This document shows, piece after piece, positions 12,609-20,136 of a DNA stretch of 20,136 bases. A program made the position numbers and the translations under genes. Positions within the stretch are counted from its first letter, which is position 1. Each line of letters begins with the position of its first letter. The notes beneath the pieces were generated by a model. That model had not been told where the DNA came from. It made no database searches and saw only the letters and a program-made list of their open reading frames with translations. Source of the stretch: Chloroflexota bacterium (lineage in GTDB: Bacteria > Chloroflexota > FW602-bin22 > JAMCYS01); assembly GCA_021847625.1 (NCBI GenBank), contig JAJZQK010000007.1, positions 1 through 20,136 on the forward strand. Reading direction: 5' to 3'.

Positions 12609-14285
12609 GTGAGTATCGTCGTGAATCGACGTCTCAGCCGCCGGCAAGTGCTCAAGGGATTGGGCAGCGCTTCCCTGTTAGCTATCACCCTCGGCGCCTG
12701 CGCGCCAATTCAGTCTCCTCCCCCCACGCAAGCGCCTGCTACGCAGGCGCCCGCGGCCAAACCGGCCGCAACCCAAGCGCCGCCGCCGGCTGGGACGGCA
12801 GCCGCCCCCGTGCCCGCCCCGACGAGCCAGCCGGCCGCCGCGCAGCCCAAGAAGGGCGGAACGCTCCGCTATGGCAAGATGGGCGATATCCGAGGTAAGG
12901 ACCCTCATCCTCTCGGGGCAGATCAGTACTGCATGGTGAACCTCGCGTGGGATACACCCATCCGATTCGATGAGAACCTTAAGCCGCAGCCCTGGCTGGC
13001 GGAATCGTGGAAGTTGAGTGACGACAATCTCAGCCTGAGTCTCAATGTACGTAAGGGCGTTAAGTTCCATACAGGCCGGGACCTCACAGCCGAGGACTTC
13101 AAGTTCAACATCGAGCGGGTACGCAAGCCGGAAACAGCGTCGCAGATGCGGTTCGGCGCTGAGAAGGTCAAGGACATAGTGGTGCCCGACCCGTACACTA
13201 TCACGCTCAAATTCGCAGAGCCTAACCCCGCGATCTGGGATATGCTCGAGACGCTATACATAGTTGATAAAGAGAATGTAGATGACGAGCAATTCAAGGC
13301 GGGCATAGGCACTGGGCCGTTCAAGTGGGTAGAATGGCGACCTGGTGAGAAAGTGGTCTTTGAACGGAATGCCGATTACTGGGTATCCGGGCAGCCCTAT
13401 GTTGACCGTCTAGAGATCCTGTTTAATAAAGATGTCAGCGCTATGATAATCAGCCTTGAGTCTGGCGCGATTGATATCGCTGAGCAGCCGGCAGACGTTG
13501 ATCTCGTTCGCTTGCGTGATGGCAAGAAGTTCCCCGTGGTTATAAGCGAGTTCTGGAGCGATTTCTACTACGTCGGTGCAGTGGTGACCAACCCTCCGAC
13601 AAACAACAAAAAGGTGCGACAGGCCATCAACTACGCGATCGACCGGCAGCGATTTGTAGACACGGCGCTGTTTGGCGTTGGCGAAGCGCAAGCAATTCCG
13701 TGGCCCAAGAACTCTCCGGCATACGATGCCGGCCAGGCGGGAGCTTACAAATACGATCTCGACAAGGCCAAACAGCTAGTGCAGGAATCTGGGGCTAGTG
13801 ACCTTCGAGTCACCATTGGCACAAGCTCAGGCATTTCGCCCAATTGGCTGAAGCTGTCCGAAATTCTGCAAGCCGATCTCGTCAAGATTGGCATCACGGC
13901 CAAAATCGACATGCTTGAAAGAACAGCGTGGCGCGATAAGAACGTCAATCGTAAGTTCGAAAGCCTCTGGACCGGGCAGTTTGGTTTCTCGCATATGAAT
14001 CCTAGCACGATGTGCACGCTAGCGTTCCCATGGCGAGTAGGCCGAAACACCTCGTATTTCGAATCCGAGGACTACGCGAATTTGGTAAAGGCCGCCTCAG
14101 TTGCCGTAGACCCTGCCAAGGCCAAGTCCATCTACAAGGATTTGACCCGGGTAATCTTGGACGAGTCCTTTATGATGACCGTATCGCCCCAGAAGCGCAC
14201 GTGGGCTCTGGCTCCCTATGTGAAAGGGTTCGGCTACGGAATAGGCAACTACACATGGATGGAGAAGTGCTGGCTGGATAAGTAG
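12609..14285 (+). CDS. ABC transporter solute-binding lipoprotein, family 5 (OppA/DppA type)
   Basis: Extracytoplasmic binding protein of 558 residues. The N-terminus combines a twin-arginine motif S-R-R-Q-V-L-K (10-16), a hydrophobic stretch and a lipobox L-G-A-C (28-31), so export by Tat and lipid anchoring at Cys 31 are predicted. A Pro/Ala/Gln/Thr linker (about 32-77) leads to the binding domain, beginning K-K-G-G-T-L-R-Y. Family marks include R-K-G-V-K-F-H-T-G-R-D-L-T-A-E-D and V-R-Q-A-I-N-Y-A-I-D-R. The start is GTG at 12609 after AAAGGAGGG. GC content is visibly lower than in its neighbours (two 60-base lines counted at 29 and 32 G+C, against 45 in a line of SDR1), suggesting transfer. 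Permease and ATPase genes are absent apart from a permease stump directly downstream. The ligand could be a peptide, nickel or another solute. Confidence 0.92.
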   Translation: MSIVVNRRLSRRQVLKGLGSASLLAITLGACAPIQSPPPTQAPATQAPAAKPAATQAPPPAGTAAAPVPAPTSQPAAAQPKKGGTLRYGKMGDIRGKDPHPLGADQYCMVNLAWDTPIRFDENLKPQPWLAESWKLSDDNLSLSLNVRKGVKFHTGRDLTAEDFKFNIERVRKPETASQMRFGAEKVKDIVVPDPYTITLKFAEPNPAIWDMLETLYIVDKENVDDEQFKAGIGTGPFKWVEWRPGEKVVFERNADYWVSGQPYVDRLEILFNKDVSAMIISLESGAIDIAEQPADVDLVRLRDGKKFPVVISEFWSDFYYVGAVVTNPPTNNKKVRQAINYAIDRQRFVDTALFGVGEAQAIPWPKNSPAYDAGQAGAYKYDLDKAKQLVQESGASDLRVTIGTSSGISPNWLKLSEILQADLVKIGITAKIDMLERTAWRDKNVNRKFESLWTGQFGFSHMNPSTMCTLAFPWRVGRNTSYFESEDYANLVKAASVAVDPAKAKSIYKDLTRVILDESFMMTVSPQKRTWALAPYVKGFGYGIGNYTWMEKCWLDK

Positions 14286-14437
14286 TACGCACGGGGAGCA
14301 CGGCCCGCCGTTTCCTGGCCGAGGCGCCCTGGTACGGCGTGTTCCCCGGCCTCGCGCTGGTCACCTTGCTCCTGGGGCTGAATTTGGTCGCCGACGCCGC
14401 GTGCACGGCCCTCGACCCCCACCGGCGGGATTACTGA
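14286..14437 (+). pseudogene. C-terminal stump of a DppC-like ABC permease
   Basis: Immediately after the binding-protein stop codon, a frame ending at TGA 14435-14437 encodes the end of a dipeptide-type permease: R-F-L-A-E-A-P-W-Y-G-V-F-P-G-L-A-L, then a hydrophobic run L-V-T-L-L-L-G-L-N-L-V-A-D, then A-L-D-P-H-R-R-D-Y. This is the standard DppC/OppC C-terminus (A-P-W-Y, F-P-G, N-L-x-x-D, L-D-P). The recognisable part begins at 14309. The preceding 230 or so residues with the EAA loop are missing, and no start codon serves the frame. Its GC is high, unlike the adjacent binding-protein gene. It is a relic of an otherwise deleted transporter operon. Confidence 0.8.
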
Positions 14438-14541
14438 TTGGGGCCAGAGAATAGAATAGTTGTGGTACGCGCCCTTGTTGCTGCACATCGCCGGGAGGTT
14501 GCCCTTTGGCTGTTGTGGGTACGGCTGGTGCCAGGCTATGC

Positions 14542-14637
14542 TTAGAGACTGGCCAGATCTTCCATGATGCCACGGACATCTACCCGCTTGGTGGTCTTCC
14601 TATAAAAGAAGACAGCACAACGGAACTCATATCTCAC
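14542..14637 (-). other. Short open frame, possible gene remnant
   Basis: A GTG-initiated frame of 31 residues (complement of 14542-14637) reads V-R-Y-E-F-R-C-A-V-F-F-Y-R-K-T-T and ends D-L-A-S-L. Composition looks protein-like, but I do not recognise the family, and no RBS is evident. It sits in the lower-GC 14438-14772 interval, which contains no other coding signal. It may be the tail of a decayed gene or chance. Confidence 0.2.
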
Positions 14638-14772
14638 AGCCCCTGAGTCTTATGGATCACTACCATCACTGCCAGTGCAGATAGTAATACCATACTCGTG
14701 TTCTCTAGACCTTGTACCGAATTAGCCGTTGCTCTGTACACATACTTAGGATAACCGTGCGTCCTCGCCTCG

Positions 14773-14805
14773 TTGCGCGGGGTGGTTTACACTGTTAACA
14801 TGTAA
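14773..14805 (+). promoter_or_regulatory. Possible promoter with overlapping operator, MFS/EamA pair
   Basis: TTGCGC (14773-14778) and TAACAT (14796-14801) are 17 bases apart and point toward the MFS gene at 14951. The inverted repeat TTACA (14787-14791) / TGTAA (14801-14805), containing the palindrome TGTTAACA (14793-14800), overlaps the -10 box. This is a typical place for a repressor to bind. No regulator gene is adjacent. Confidence 0.4.
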
Positions 14806-14950
14806 TCCTCCGTGGACGGGTTTTCACCGGGGAGACCGCGGAGAACGTGGAAGGAATCGGGCATCCTCCTGTCCTCTGCGGTTTGATCCGACCCCCACTG
14901 CGTGACGACGGTCACAATTCGCGACACGAGCGACGGGGAAAGACGAGGGA

Positions 14951-16222
14951 ATGGCACAATATCCTAGTAAGGCGGCCGACGGCGCTCACCAGGGCAGAGA
15001 GAAGCTCTTCACGCGTAACTTCCTCCTGGCCTGCTTCATTACGCTGACTGCCTTCGGCAGCTTCTATCTGCTACTGGCGACGCTGCCAGTGTACATCGTA
15101 AACATTGGCGGCAGCGAATCGGAAGTGGGCCTCATCATCGCGGTGTTCAGCCTTACTACCGTGTTCTTGCGGCCGTTCATCGGCCGGGCCGCCGACAGCT
15201 ACGGCAAACGCATCTTCATCCTGATCGGCAACGCTATTCTGGCCCTGGCCTCGGGCACCTACGGCCTGGCGCGGACGGTGCCGCTCTTGCTCGGGCTGCG
15301 CGTCTTCCACGGTGTCGGCTGGGCGGCCGGCGGCACGGCGACCAGCGCCCTCGTGGCCGACATCGCGCCCCCCACCCGGCGGGGGGAGGCCATGGGCTAT
15401 TTCGGCATGTTCAACAACCTGGCGATGGCCGTGGGCCCGGCCTTCGGCTTCCTGCTGCTTAACAACTATGGCTTCTCGACCCTCTTCTTCACCTCGGCGG
15501 CCATCGGCGTGCTGGCGACGCTTCTCGTGCTGCCGGTCCGTGAGGCACGCCATAACAACCCCGGGGCGCCTTCGCCGGGGGCGAGCGGCCCGCAATCCCG
15601 ACCCCAAGGCCCATCCTTGGCGGGAAGCCCTGCTGCGCGCAGCCTTGGGGGTGGGGACCTCATCGAGCGGACGGCCCTCTTCCCGTCGGCGGTGCTGGTG
15701 CTGATGTCGGTGACGTACGGCACGATCGTCACATTCCTGTCGGTCTTCGCCGACAAACAGGGCATCGAGAACCCGGGCATCTTCTTCACCGTCTACGCCA
15801 TCGTGCTCATCATCGCCCGCGGGCTGACGGGCCAGCTCTCCGACCGTTACGGGCGCCCGGCGGTCATCGCCCCCGGCTTGGTGCTGGCGGCGGTGGGCCT
15901 CTTGTTGCTATCCACGGCGACAGCGCTGCCCACCTTCCTGGGCGTGGCCGTGCTCTACGGCCTGTCCTTCGCCGCCGTCCAGCCGGCGATCATGGCGATG
16001 GTCGTGGACCGGGCGCCGGCCTGGCGGCGGGGCGCGGCGATGGGCACGTTCTCCACGGCCATGGACCTGGGCATCGGCGGGGGAGCCCTGGTCGGCGGCT
16101 TCGTGGCGCAGGCGGCGGGCTATCCGGCCATGTACGCGGCCGCGGCCGGCGTCGCCCTGCTGGCGCTGGTGGTGCTGCTGGTGGGCACAAGGGGCACCCG
16201 GCAAGCGGTGCCGGAAGGTTAG
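14951..16222 (+). CDS. Major facilitator superfamily transporter
   Basis: Proton-coupled or similar secondary transporter of 423 residues with about 12 membrane spans in two halves. The first half begins near residue 22. The loop 2-3 signature appears as F-I-G-R-A-A-D-S-Y-G-K-R (about 73-84) and its counterpart in the second half as L-T-G-Q-L-S-D-R-Y-G-R-P. The central cytoplasmic loop (about 198-240) is Pro/Gly/Ser-rich. The ATG is closely preceded by GAGGGA, with GGGGAAAG further up as an alternative RBS. The next exporter gene starts 10 bases after the stop, so the two are probably co-transcribed. Substrate is not predictable from sequence; drug or metabolite efflux is the common role. Confidence 0.9.
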   Translation: MAQYPSKAADGAHQGREKLFTRNFLLACFITLTAFGSFYLLLATLPVYIVNIGGSESEVGLIIAVFSLTTVFLRPFIGRAADSYGKRIFILIGNAILALASGTYGLARTVPLLLGLRVFHGVGWAAGGTATSALVADIAPPTRRGEAMGYFGMFNNLAMAVGPAFGFLLLNNYGFSTLFFTSAAIGVLATLLVLPVREARHNNPGAPSPGASGPQSRPQGPSLAGSPAARSLGGGDLIERTALFPSAVLVLMSVTYGTIVTFLSVFADKQGIENPGIFFTVYAIVLIIARGLTGQLSDRYGRPAVIAPGLVLAAVGLLLLSTATALPTFLGVAVLYGLSFAAVQPAIMAMVVDRAPAWRRGAAMGTFSTAMDLGIGGGALVGGFVAQAAGYPAMYAAAAGVALLALVVLLVGTRGTRQAVPEG

Positions 16223-16232
16223 GGCCTCCATT

Positions 16233-17192
16233 TTGACTCACTTGGCCGACAATACCTTCTCTGCATCTTCACGGCGACCCTCCCGGGGCGTGCCGCGGTA
16301 CGCGGTCTATTTGATGCTTCTCTTCGCCGTCGGCGCCTGGGGCGGGTCGTTTGTGGCCGCGCGGCTGCTGCTGGCGCCGACGGCACCGGGGGCGACGGTC
16401 CTCACGCCGACCCTGGTGGCGACGCTGCGCTTCCTGGTCGCTTCGGCCGTCTTCCTGCCCCTCCTCTACAGCGAGCAGCGGCGCGGCCGGGGCTTGGGCG
16501 TGGCCGACCTGCCGCGCTTCCTGCTGCTCGGCCAGCTCGGCATATCCATCTACTTCTGGCTCCAGTACACGGGAGTACAGCTCACGAACGCCGGCATCTC
16601 CGCCGTGCTGGTGGTGGGGCTCATTCCCCTCGCTACGCTCGTCATCTCGGCGTTGACGCTCGGCGAGCGGTTGGGCCGGGCACGGGTGCTGGCCTTGGCG
16701 GTGGGGGCCGTCGGCGTGGCGGTGATCGCCGGCCAGCGCGGGCTGGACCTGGCCCTGGAGAGCGGCTTCCTGCTCGGCGCGGCCTGCCTGGTGGCGAACG
16801 CCTTCTGCTTCGCGGTCTACACGTCGTGGGTGCGGGGGCTGCGCGACCGCTACTCGCCGCTCGCGACGACGGCCGGGCTGATGCTGACCGGCACGGCCGG
16901 CCTGCTGGCCATCTCGCTGCCCAGCGACGACTGGTCGGTGGTCGGCGCCCTCGACGGCGGGCAGTGGCTGGCGGTGCTGTACCTGGGCCTCGCCAGCTCG
17001 GTGCTGGCCTACTTCTTCTACAACTACGCCCTCAGCAGGCTGGAGGCAAGCAAGGTCGCCGTCTGGGTGTACCTCGAGCCGCCGGTGGCCGTCGTCTTCG
17101 GCGCCCTGCTGCTGGGCGAGGTGGCCACCCTCCCCACCCTCCTCGGCGCCCTGCTGATCCTCGTCAGCCTCGTCGTCGTCCAGCGCTACTGA
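16233..17192 (+). CDS. EamA/DMT-family transporter
   Basis: Drug/metabolite transporter superfamily protein with ten predicted membrane spans arranged as two EamA repeats (about 28-160 and 175-318). Typical marks are A-W-G-G-S-F-V-A-A-R in span 1, L-R-F-L-V-A in span 2, and the second-repeat end Y-L-E-P-P-V-A-V-V-F-G-A-L-L-L-G-E. The start is uncertain. The frame opens at TTG 16233, but no strong RBS is present; GTG at 16290 or ATG at 16314 would trim the non-membrane N-terminus. It follows the MFS gene by 10 bases. Family members export amino acids, sugars phosphates or other metabolites; nothing here specifies which. 17193-17384 after it holds no supportable gene. Confidence 0.88.
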   Translation: MTHLADNTFSASSRRPSRGVPRYAVYLMLLFAVGAWGGSFVAARLLLAPTAPGATVLTPTLVATLRFLVASAVFLPLLYSEQRRGRGLGVADLPRFLLLGQLGISIYFWLQYTGVQLTNAGISAVLVVGLIPLATLVISALTLGERLGRARVLALAVGAVGVAVIAGQRGLDLALESGFLLGAACLVANAFCFAVYTSWVRGLRDRYSPLATTAGLMLTGTAGLLAISLPSDDWSVVGALDGGQWLAVLYLGLASSVLAYFFYNYALSRLEASKVAVWVYLEPPVAVVFGALLLGEVATLPTLLGALLILVSLVVVQRY

Positions 17193-17384
17193 TGCCGGCC
17201 GGCGGCCTCGTCAATTGCCAGCACCGGGCCGTTCGCCTCTACGGATCTGCCCGAAAAGGACGGATGGCCTCTGTGGCATTCGAGCATAAGGCTTGGCAAC
17301 AAGGCGCGGGGGAAGGAGGGAACCGCGGCAAGCGGCGCAGGAGGGAACCCGGCCAACGACCCATCGCCCGATCAAGACGGTGGA

Positions 17385-17822
17385 CTACCTTGCTTCGGCT
17401 TTCTGCTGTAGACTCGCCAGGGTCTTCTCCAAGTTCGCGCGGATGTCGCGTTCCACCACGGCCCGGTCCGCGATCTGCCCGAGAACACCCATCGGCAACT
17501 CGTAGTCGGTAATACAGGTTACCTTCGTGCCCACACCTGCCGGCATGAAGGTCCATTCTCCCTGACCCTTCATGCCGGAGATAAAGCGGAAAGCGATCCT
17601 GTGTTCGGGGACGACCTCCGTCGTCTCCAGCTCCATGGGGAGGCGAATGCCGAGGGCCATACCTTCCATCTTGAGGCGGGTTCCCACCTCATGGCGTTTG
17701 CTGGTGGCCTCGAAGTTCTTGAACCCATGCCAATACTGAGGGTAGTAATCGTGGTCGTCTACGTAGTCGTACACCACCCTAGGGGGCGCATCGATCACGG
17801 TCGACACTTCAACGCGTGTCAA
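17385..17822 (-). CDS. SRPBCC family protein (polyketide cyclase/coenzyme Q-binding type)
   Basis: 145 residues forming a single START-like domain. The first strand reads V-E-V-S-T-V-I-D-A-P-P-R-V-V-Y-D-Y-V-D-D and is followed by Y-Y-P-Q-Y-W. Then come L-P-M-E-L-E-T-T-E-V-V-P-E-H-R-I-A-F-R and the strand G-E-W-T-F-M-P-A-G-V-G-T-K-V-T. The long C-terminal helix (about 112-140) closes the pocket. I chose TTG at 17822 because GAGG lies 6 bases upstream and the product then begins exactly at the domain's first strand. A good promoter lies about 50 bases upstream, divergent from the glycyl radical enzyme gene. The role is probably lipophilic ligand binding, but no ligand can be named. Confidence 0.85.
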   Translation of the reverse strand: MTRVEVSTVIDAPPRVVYDYVDDHDYYPQYWHGFKNFEATSKRHEVGTRLKMEGMALGIRLPMELETTEVVPEHRIAFRFISGMKGQGEWTFMPAGVGTKVTCITDYELPMGVLGQIADRAVVERDIRANLEKTLASLQQKAEAR

Positions 17823-17873
17823 GGTACACCTCGCTTCCTCTTTCAAGGCACGGAAGTCCCTCCTGCACCTACC

Positions 17874-17902
17874 ATTATAGCCCGTGGCCGTAGGACGAGC
17901 AA
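17874..17902 (-). promoter_or_regulatory. Sigma70-like promoter of the SRPBCC gene (minus)
   Basis: On the minus strand TTGCTC (complement of 17897-17902) and a perfect TATAAT (complement of 17874-17879) are 17 bases apart. Transcription would start near 17867, about 45 bases before the TTG start codon. Confidence 0.6.
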
Positions 17903-17934
17903 GTGTCAGTTGGCTGCCCAGCATCAAGGAGAGG

Positions 17935-17963
17935 TTGACCGCCCTCGCTGGGCTGACTACAAT
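17935..17963 (+). promoter_or_regulatory. Strong sigma70-like promoter of the glycyl radical enzyme gene
   Basis: TTGACC (17935-17940) and TACAAT (17958-17963) are 17 bases apart. The predicted start near 17970 gives a short leader of about 33 bases that includes the RBS. The -35 boxes of the two divergent promoters are only about 30 bases apart, so one regulator could act on both. Confidence 0.7.
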
Positions 17964-18002
17964 TGTCTTACAGACTGCGTTGGAACGAGAAGGAGGCGGA
18001 CC

Positions 18003-20136
18003 GTGACCGCGCGAACCGAGCAACTGAAGGACACGCTGCTGGCGATAGAACCCGAACTGTGCCCCGAGCGAGCGAGGCTTTTCACCGCATCCTGGCGGGA
18101 AACGGAGGGCGAGCCCATCCCCATTCGCCGCGCCCGCGCCTTCGCCAAGGTGCTGCGGGAGATGAGCATCTACATCCGCCCGGGCGAGCTCATCGTGGGC
18201 AACCAGGCCGCCAAGCCACGCTCGGCGCCGTTCTTCCCCGAGTACGCCGTCGATTGGCTGGACCGGGAGATGGACGACCTGGCCTCGCGCCCGGTCGACC
18301 GCTTCCTGGTGAGCGACGAGGCCAAGGCGGCGCTGCGGGAGGTCATCGCCTACTGGCGGGGCCAGACGCACAACGACCTCGTGAAGTCGCTCACGCGCCA
18401 CGCGCTGCCGGAGGAGGCCCTGCCGGCTTTCGACTTCGATGCCTTCATCCTCGACGAGGCGGTCTCCAACCTCAGCCGCACGAACGGCGGCGACGGGCAC
18501 CTGGTCGCCGCCTACGACCGCGTGATGCGAGTCGGCCTGGGCGGCATCCTCGCCGAGGCCAAGGGACTGATGGCGGGGCTCGACCTCGCCAAGCCGGAGA
18601 ACCTCGAGAAGAAGCTCTTCTACGAAAGCGTCGTCATCGCCCTGGAGGCGGTCGTCGACTTCGCCGAACGCTACGCCCAGCTGGCGGAGCAGCAGGCGGC
18701 GGGGGAGACGAACGCGGTGCGCCGGGGCGAATTGGAGAAGATCGCCGAGGTCTGCCGCCGGGTGCCGGCCCAACCCGCCCGCAACCTCTGGGAGGCGCTC
18801 CAGATCTACTGGTTCGTGCACCTGCTCATCCATATCGAGGCCGACGGCCACTCCATCGGCCCCGGCCGGCTCGACCAGTACCTGTACCCCTACTACGAGG
18901 CGGACCTCGCCGCCGGCCTCATCAGCAGGGAGCAGGCCGGGGAGCTGGTCGAGTGCTTTCTGCTCAAGTGCGGCGAGCTGAACAAGATCCGCGAGTGGGG
19001 CCTCACCCGCAACCTCAGCGGCTATCCGCTCTTCCAGACGATCACCCTCGGCGGCCAAACCCGCGAAGGGCTCGACGCCACGAACGAGATGTCGTACGTC
19101 TGCCTGGAGGCGACGGGCAACCTCAAGTTGCCCCAGCCGACGACGGTGGTGCGCGTGCACGACGGCACGCCGGAGGAGTTCCTGCAGGCGGCGGCGCGCT
19201 GCGTGGTGCGCCACGGCGGGGGCATGCCCGGCTTCTTCAGCGACGAGGTGGCGATACCCTCGCTGATGAGCGTGGGGGTGAGCCTGGAGGACGCGCGTGA
19301 TTGGGTGGTGATGGGCTGCAGCGAGCTGCAGGTGGGGGGCAAGTTCAACACGGCGACGGGCGGCCTCAGCCACGTCAACCTGCTGAAGTTCCTGGAGCTG
19401 GCCCTCTACGGCGGCAGCAACCCCAACACCGGCATCTCCTTCGCCCCGACCGGCGGTGACCTCTCCACTTATCGCACCTTCGACGAGGTCGTGGCCGCCT
19501 TCCGGGCCCAGATGGTCGCCCATCTGCGCCTCGTGCCGGTGCTCGATTCGATCACCTGCTATACCTACGCCAAGCTCTCGCCGACACCCTTCCTCTCCGC
19601 AGTGGTGGATTACCGCTTGGCGGTGGGCAAGGATGTCTCGCAGGGCGGCGGGCCCAACTACAACCACATCATGAGCCTGGGTATGGGGCTGGCGAACGTG
19701 GCGAACGCCCTGGCGGCGCTCAAGAGGCTGGTCTTCGAGGAGAAGCAACTGACCGGCGCCGAGGTGCTGGAGGCGATGCGCAGCAACTTCGCCGGCCCTC
19801 GCGGCGAGGAGATTCGCCAGATGCTCCTCAACCGGGCGCCGAAGTACGGGAACGACGACGATTACGTGGATAGCCTGGCCAAGCAGGTCTTCCGCGACTT
19901 CTGCCGGGAGATATCCCAGTACAAGCCGGCGCGGGGCGGCTATTACTCGGCGACATTCCAGTCGCTGACGGCGAACGTCCCCTACGGGCAGCGGGTGGGG
20001 GCGACGCCGGACGGCCGGCGGGCAAGCGAGCCGCTGGCCGATAACGTCTCGCCCACGGCGGGCAGCGACGCCAACGGGCCGACGGCGGTGCTCAAGTCCG
20101 TGGCCAAGCTCGACCACGCCCTGGCCACCACCGGCA
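18003..20136 (+). CDS. Glycyl radical enzyme (pyruvate formate-lyase family), 3' end outside window
   Basis: 711 codons are visible and no stop is reached; family members have about 780-850 residues. The PFL-like barrel is complete to residue 700 or so. Landmarks are G-G-D-G-H-L-V (His 166), E-A-D-G-H-S-I-G-P-G-R-L-D-Q-Y (about 280-294), the cysteine loop V-M-G-C-S-E-L-Q (Cys 439, Glu 441) and G-A-T-P-D-G-R-R near 660-670. A single Cys followed by x-Glu is typical of eliminase-type members rather than PFL itself, which has two adjacent Cys. The His-Asp pair found 13-14 residues after this Cys in B12-independent glycerol/diol dehydratase is Thr-Gly here. The C-terminal glycyl radical motif (R-V-x-G-Y) lies beyond the edge. 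The start is GTG at 18003 with AAGGAGG 6 bases upstream. The activating radical SAM enzyme is expected next door to the right. Substrate unknown. Confidence 0.93.
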   Translation, partial: MTARTEQLKDTLLAIEPELCPERARLFTASWRETEGEPIPIRRARAFAKVLREMSIYIRPGELIVGNQAAKPRSAPFFPEYAVDWLDREMDDLASRPVDRFLVSDEAKAALREVIAYWRGQTHNDLVKSLTRHALPEEALPAFDFDAFILDEAVSNLSRTNGGDGHLVAAYDRVMRVGLGGILAEAKGLMAGLDLAKPENLEKKLFYESVVIALEAVVDFAERYAQLAEQQAAGETNAVRRGELEKIAEVCRRVPAQPARNLWEALQIYWFVHLLIHIEADGHSIGPGRLDQYLYPYYEADLAAGLISREQAGELVECFLLKCGELNKIREWGLTRNLSGYPLFQTITLGGQTREGLDATNEMSYVCLEATGNLKLPQPTTVVRVHDGTPEEFLQAAARCVVRHGGGMPGFFSDEVAIPSLMSVGVSLEDARDWVVMGCSELQVGGKFNTATGGLSHVNLLKFLELALYGGSNPNTGISFAPTGGDLSTYRTFDEVVAAFRAQMVAHLRLVPVLDSITCYTYAKLSPTPFLSAVVDYRLAVGKDVSQGGGPNYNHIMSLGMGLANVANALAALKRLVFEEKQLTGAEVLEAMRSNFAGPRGEEIRQMLLNRAPKYGNDDDYVDSLAKQVFRDFCREISQYKPARGGYYSATFQSLTANVPYGQRVGATPDGRRASEPLADNVSPTAGSDANGPTAVLKSVAKLDHALATTG

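Noticed and set aside
6668..18003. Radical SAM protein as the activating enzyme of the glycyl radical enzyme
   Set aside because: It lies more than 10 kb away on the other strand, and its sequence around the Cys motif does not show the usual activase pattern. Activases are usually adjacent to their enzyme.
17823..20117. Minus-strand frame extending the SRPBCC protein by about 760 residues upstream
   Set aside because: The extension is antisense to the glycyl radical enzyme and crosses two promoters. Only the last 145 residues form a known domain, with their own RBS and promoter.

Overview
The window looks like a GC-rich bacterial chromosome segment with a mix of housekeeping-type and accessory genes. 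The source cannot be named from sequence alone. Several traits would fit an uncultured Chloroflexota-like bacterium, which is an inference and not shown: frequent GTG/TTG starts, a lipoprotein with a twin-arginine signal and a Pro/Ala/Gln-rich linker, ABC-type MacB split into separate ATPase and permease genes, and many short palindromic intergenic repeats. A glycyl radical enzyme at the right edge implies at least facultative anaerobiosis, because the glycyl radical is destroyed by oxygen.

Layout, left to right. (a) 1-1480: promoter and start of a minus-strand gene leaving the left edge, a DUF998-like membrane protein, and the C-terminal stump of a short-chain dehydrogenase. (b) 1752-6348: a five-gene plus-strand unit with a strong promoter: MacA-like adaptor, MacB-like ATPase, MacB-like permease, MarR regulator, and a small membrane-anchored zinc-ribbon protein. 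(c) 6364-9290: an orphan radical SAM gene (minus) and an SRPBCC-domain gene (plus), lying between two inverted copies of a 77-bp nested-palindrome repeat, with further repeat families in the gaps. (d) 9387-10742: a divergent transaldolase-family gene and the C-terminal half of a VapC-like PIN toxin, both minus. (e) 10864-14437: a promoter, two tandem paralogous SDR genes, an oligopeptide/dipeptide-type solute-binding lipoprotein of markedly lower GC, and directly behind it the last 43 codons of a DppC-like permease. The rest of that transporter is missing. (f) 14951-17192: MFS and EamA/DMT exporters in tandem. (g) 17385-20136: divergent SRPBCC gene and a glycyl radical enzyme truncated by the window edge, each with a good sigma70-like promoter in the 180-bp gap.

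How the genes work together. The clearest unit is the MacAB-type exporter with its downstream MarR gene, which I infer to be self-regulating through palindromes at the promoter. The tandem SDRs share one promoter; one has lost the Asn of the catalytic tetrad, so a paired active/pseudo-active oxidoreductase is worth testing. The glycyl radical enzyme has a GCSE active-site motif but lacks the His-Asp pair that follows it in B12-independent diol dehydratases, so its substrate is open. Three gene stumps (SDR, PIN, DppC) and dense repeats indicate repeated deletion and recombination.
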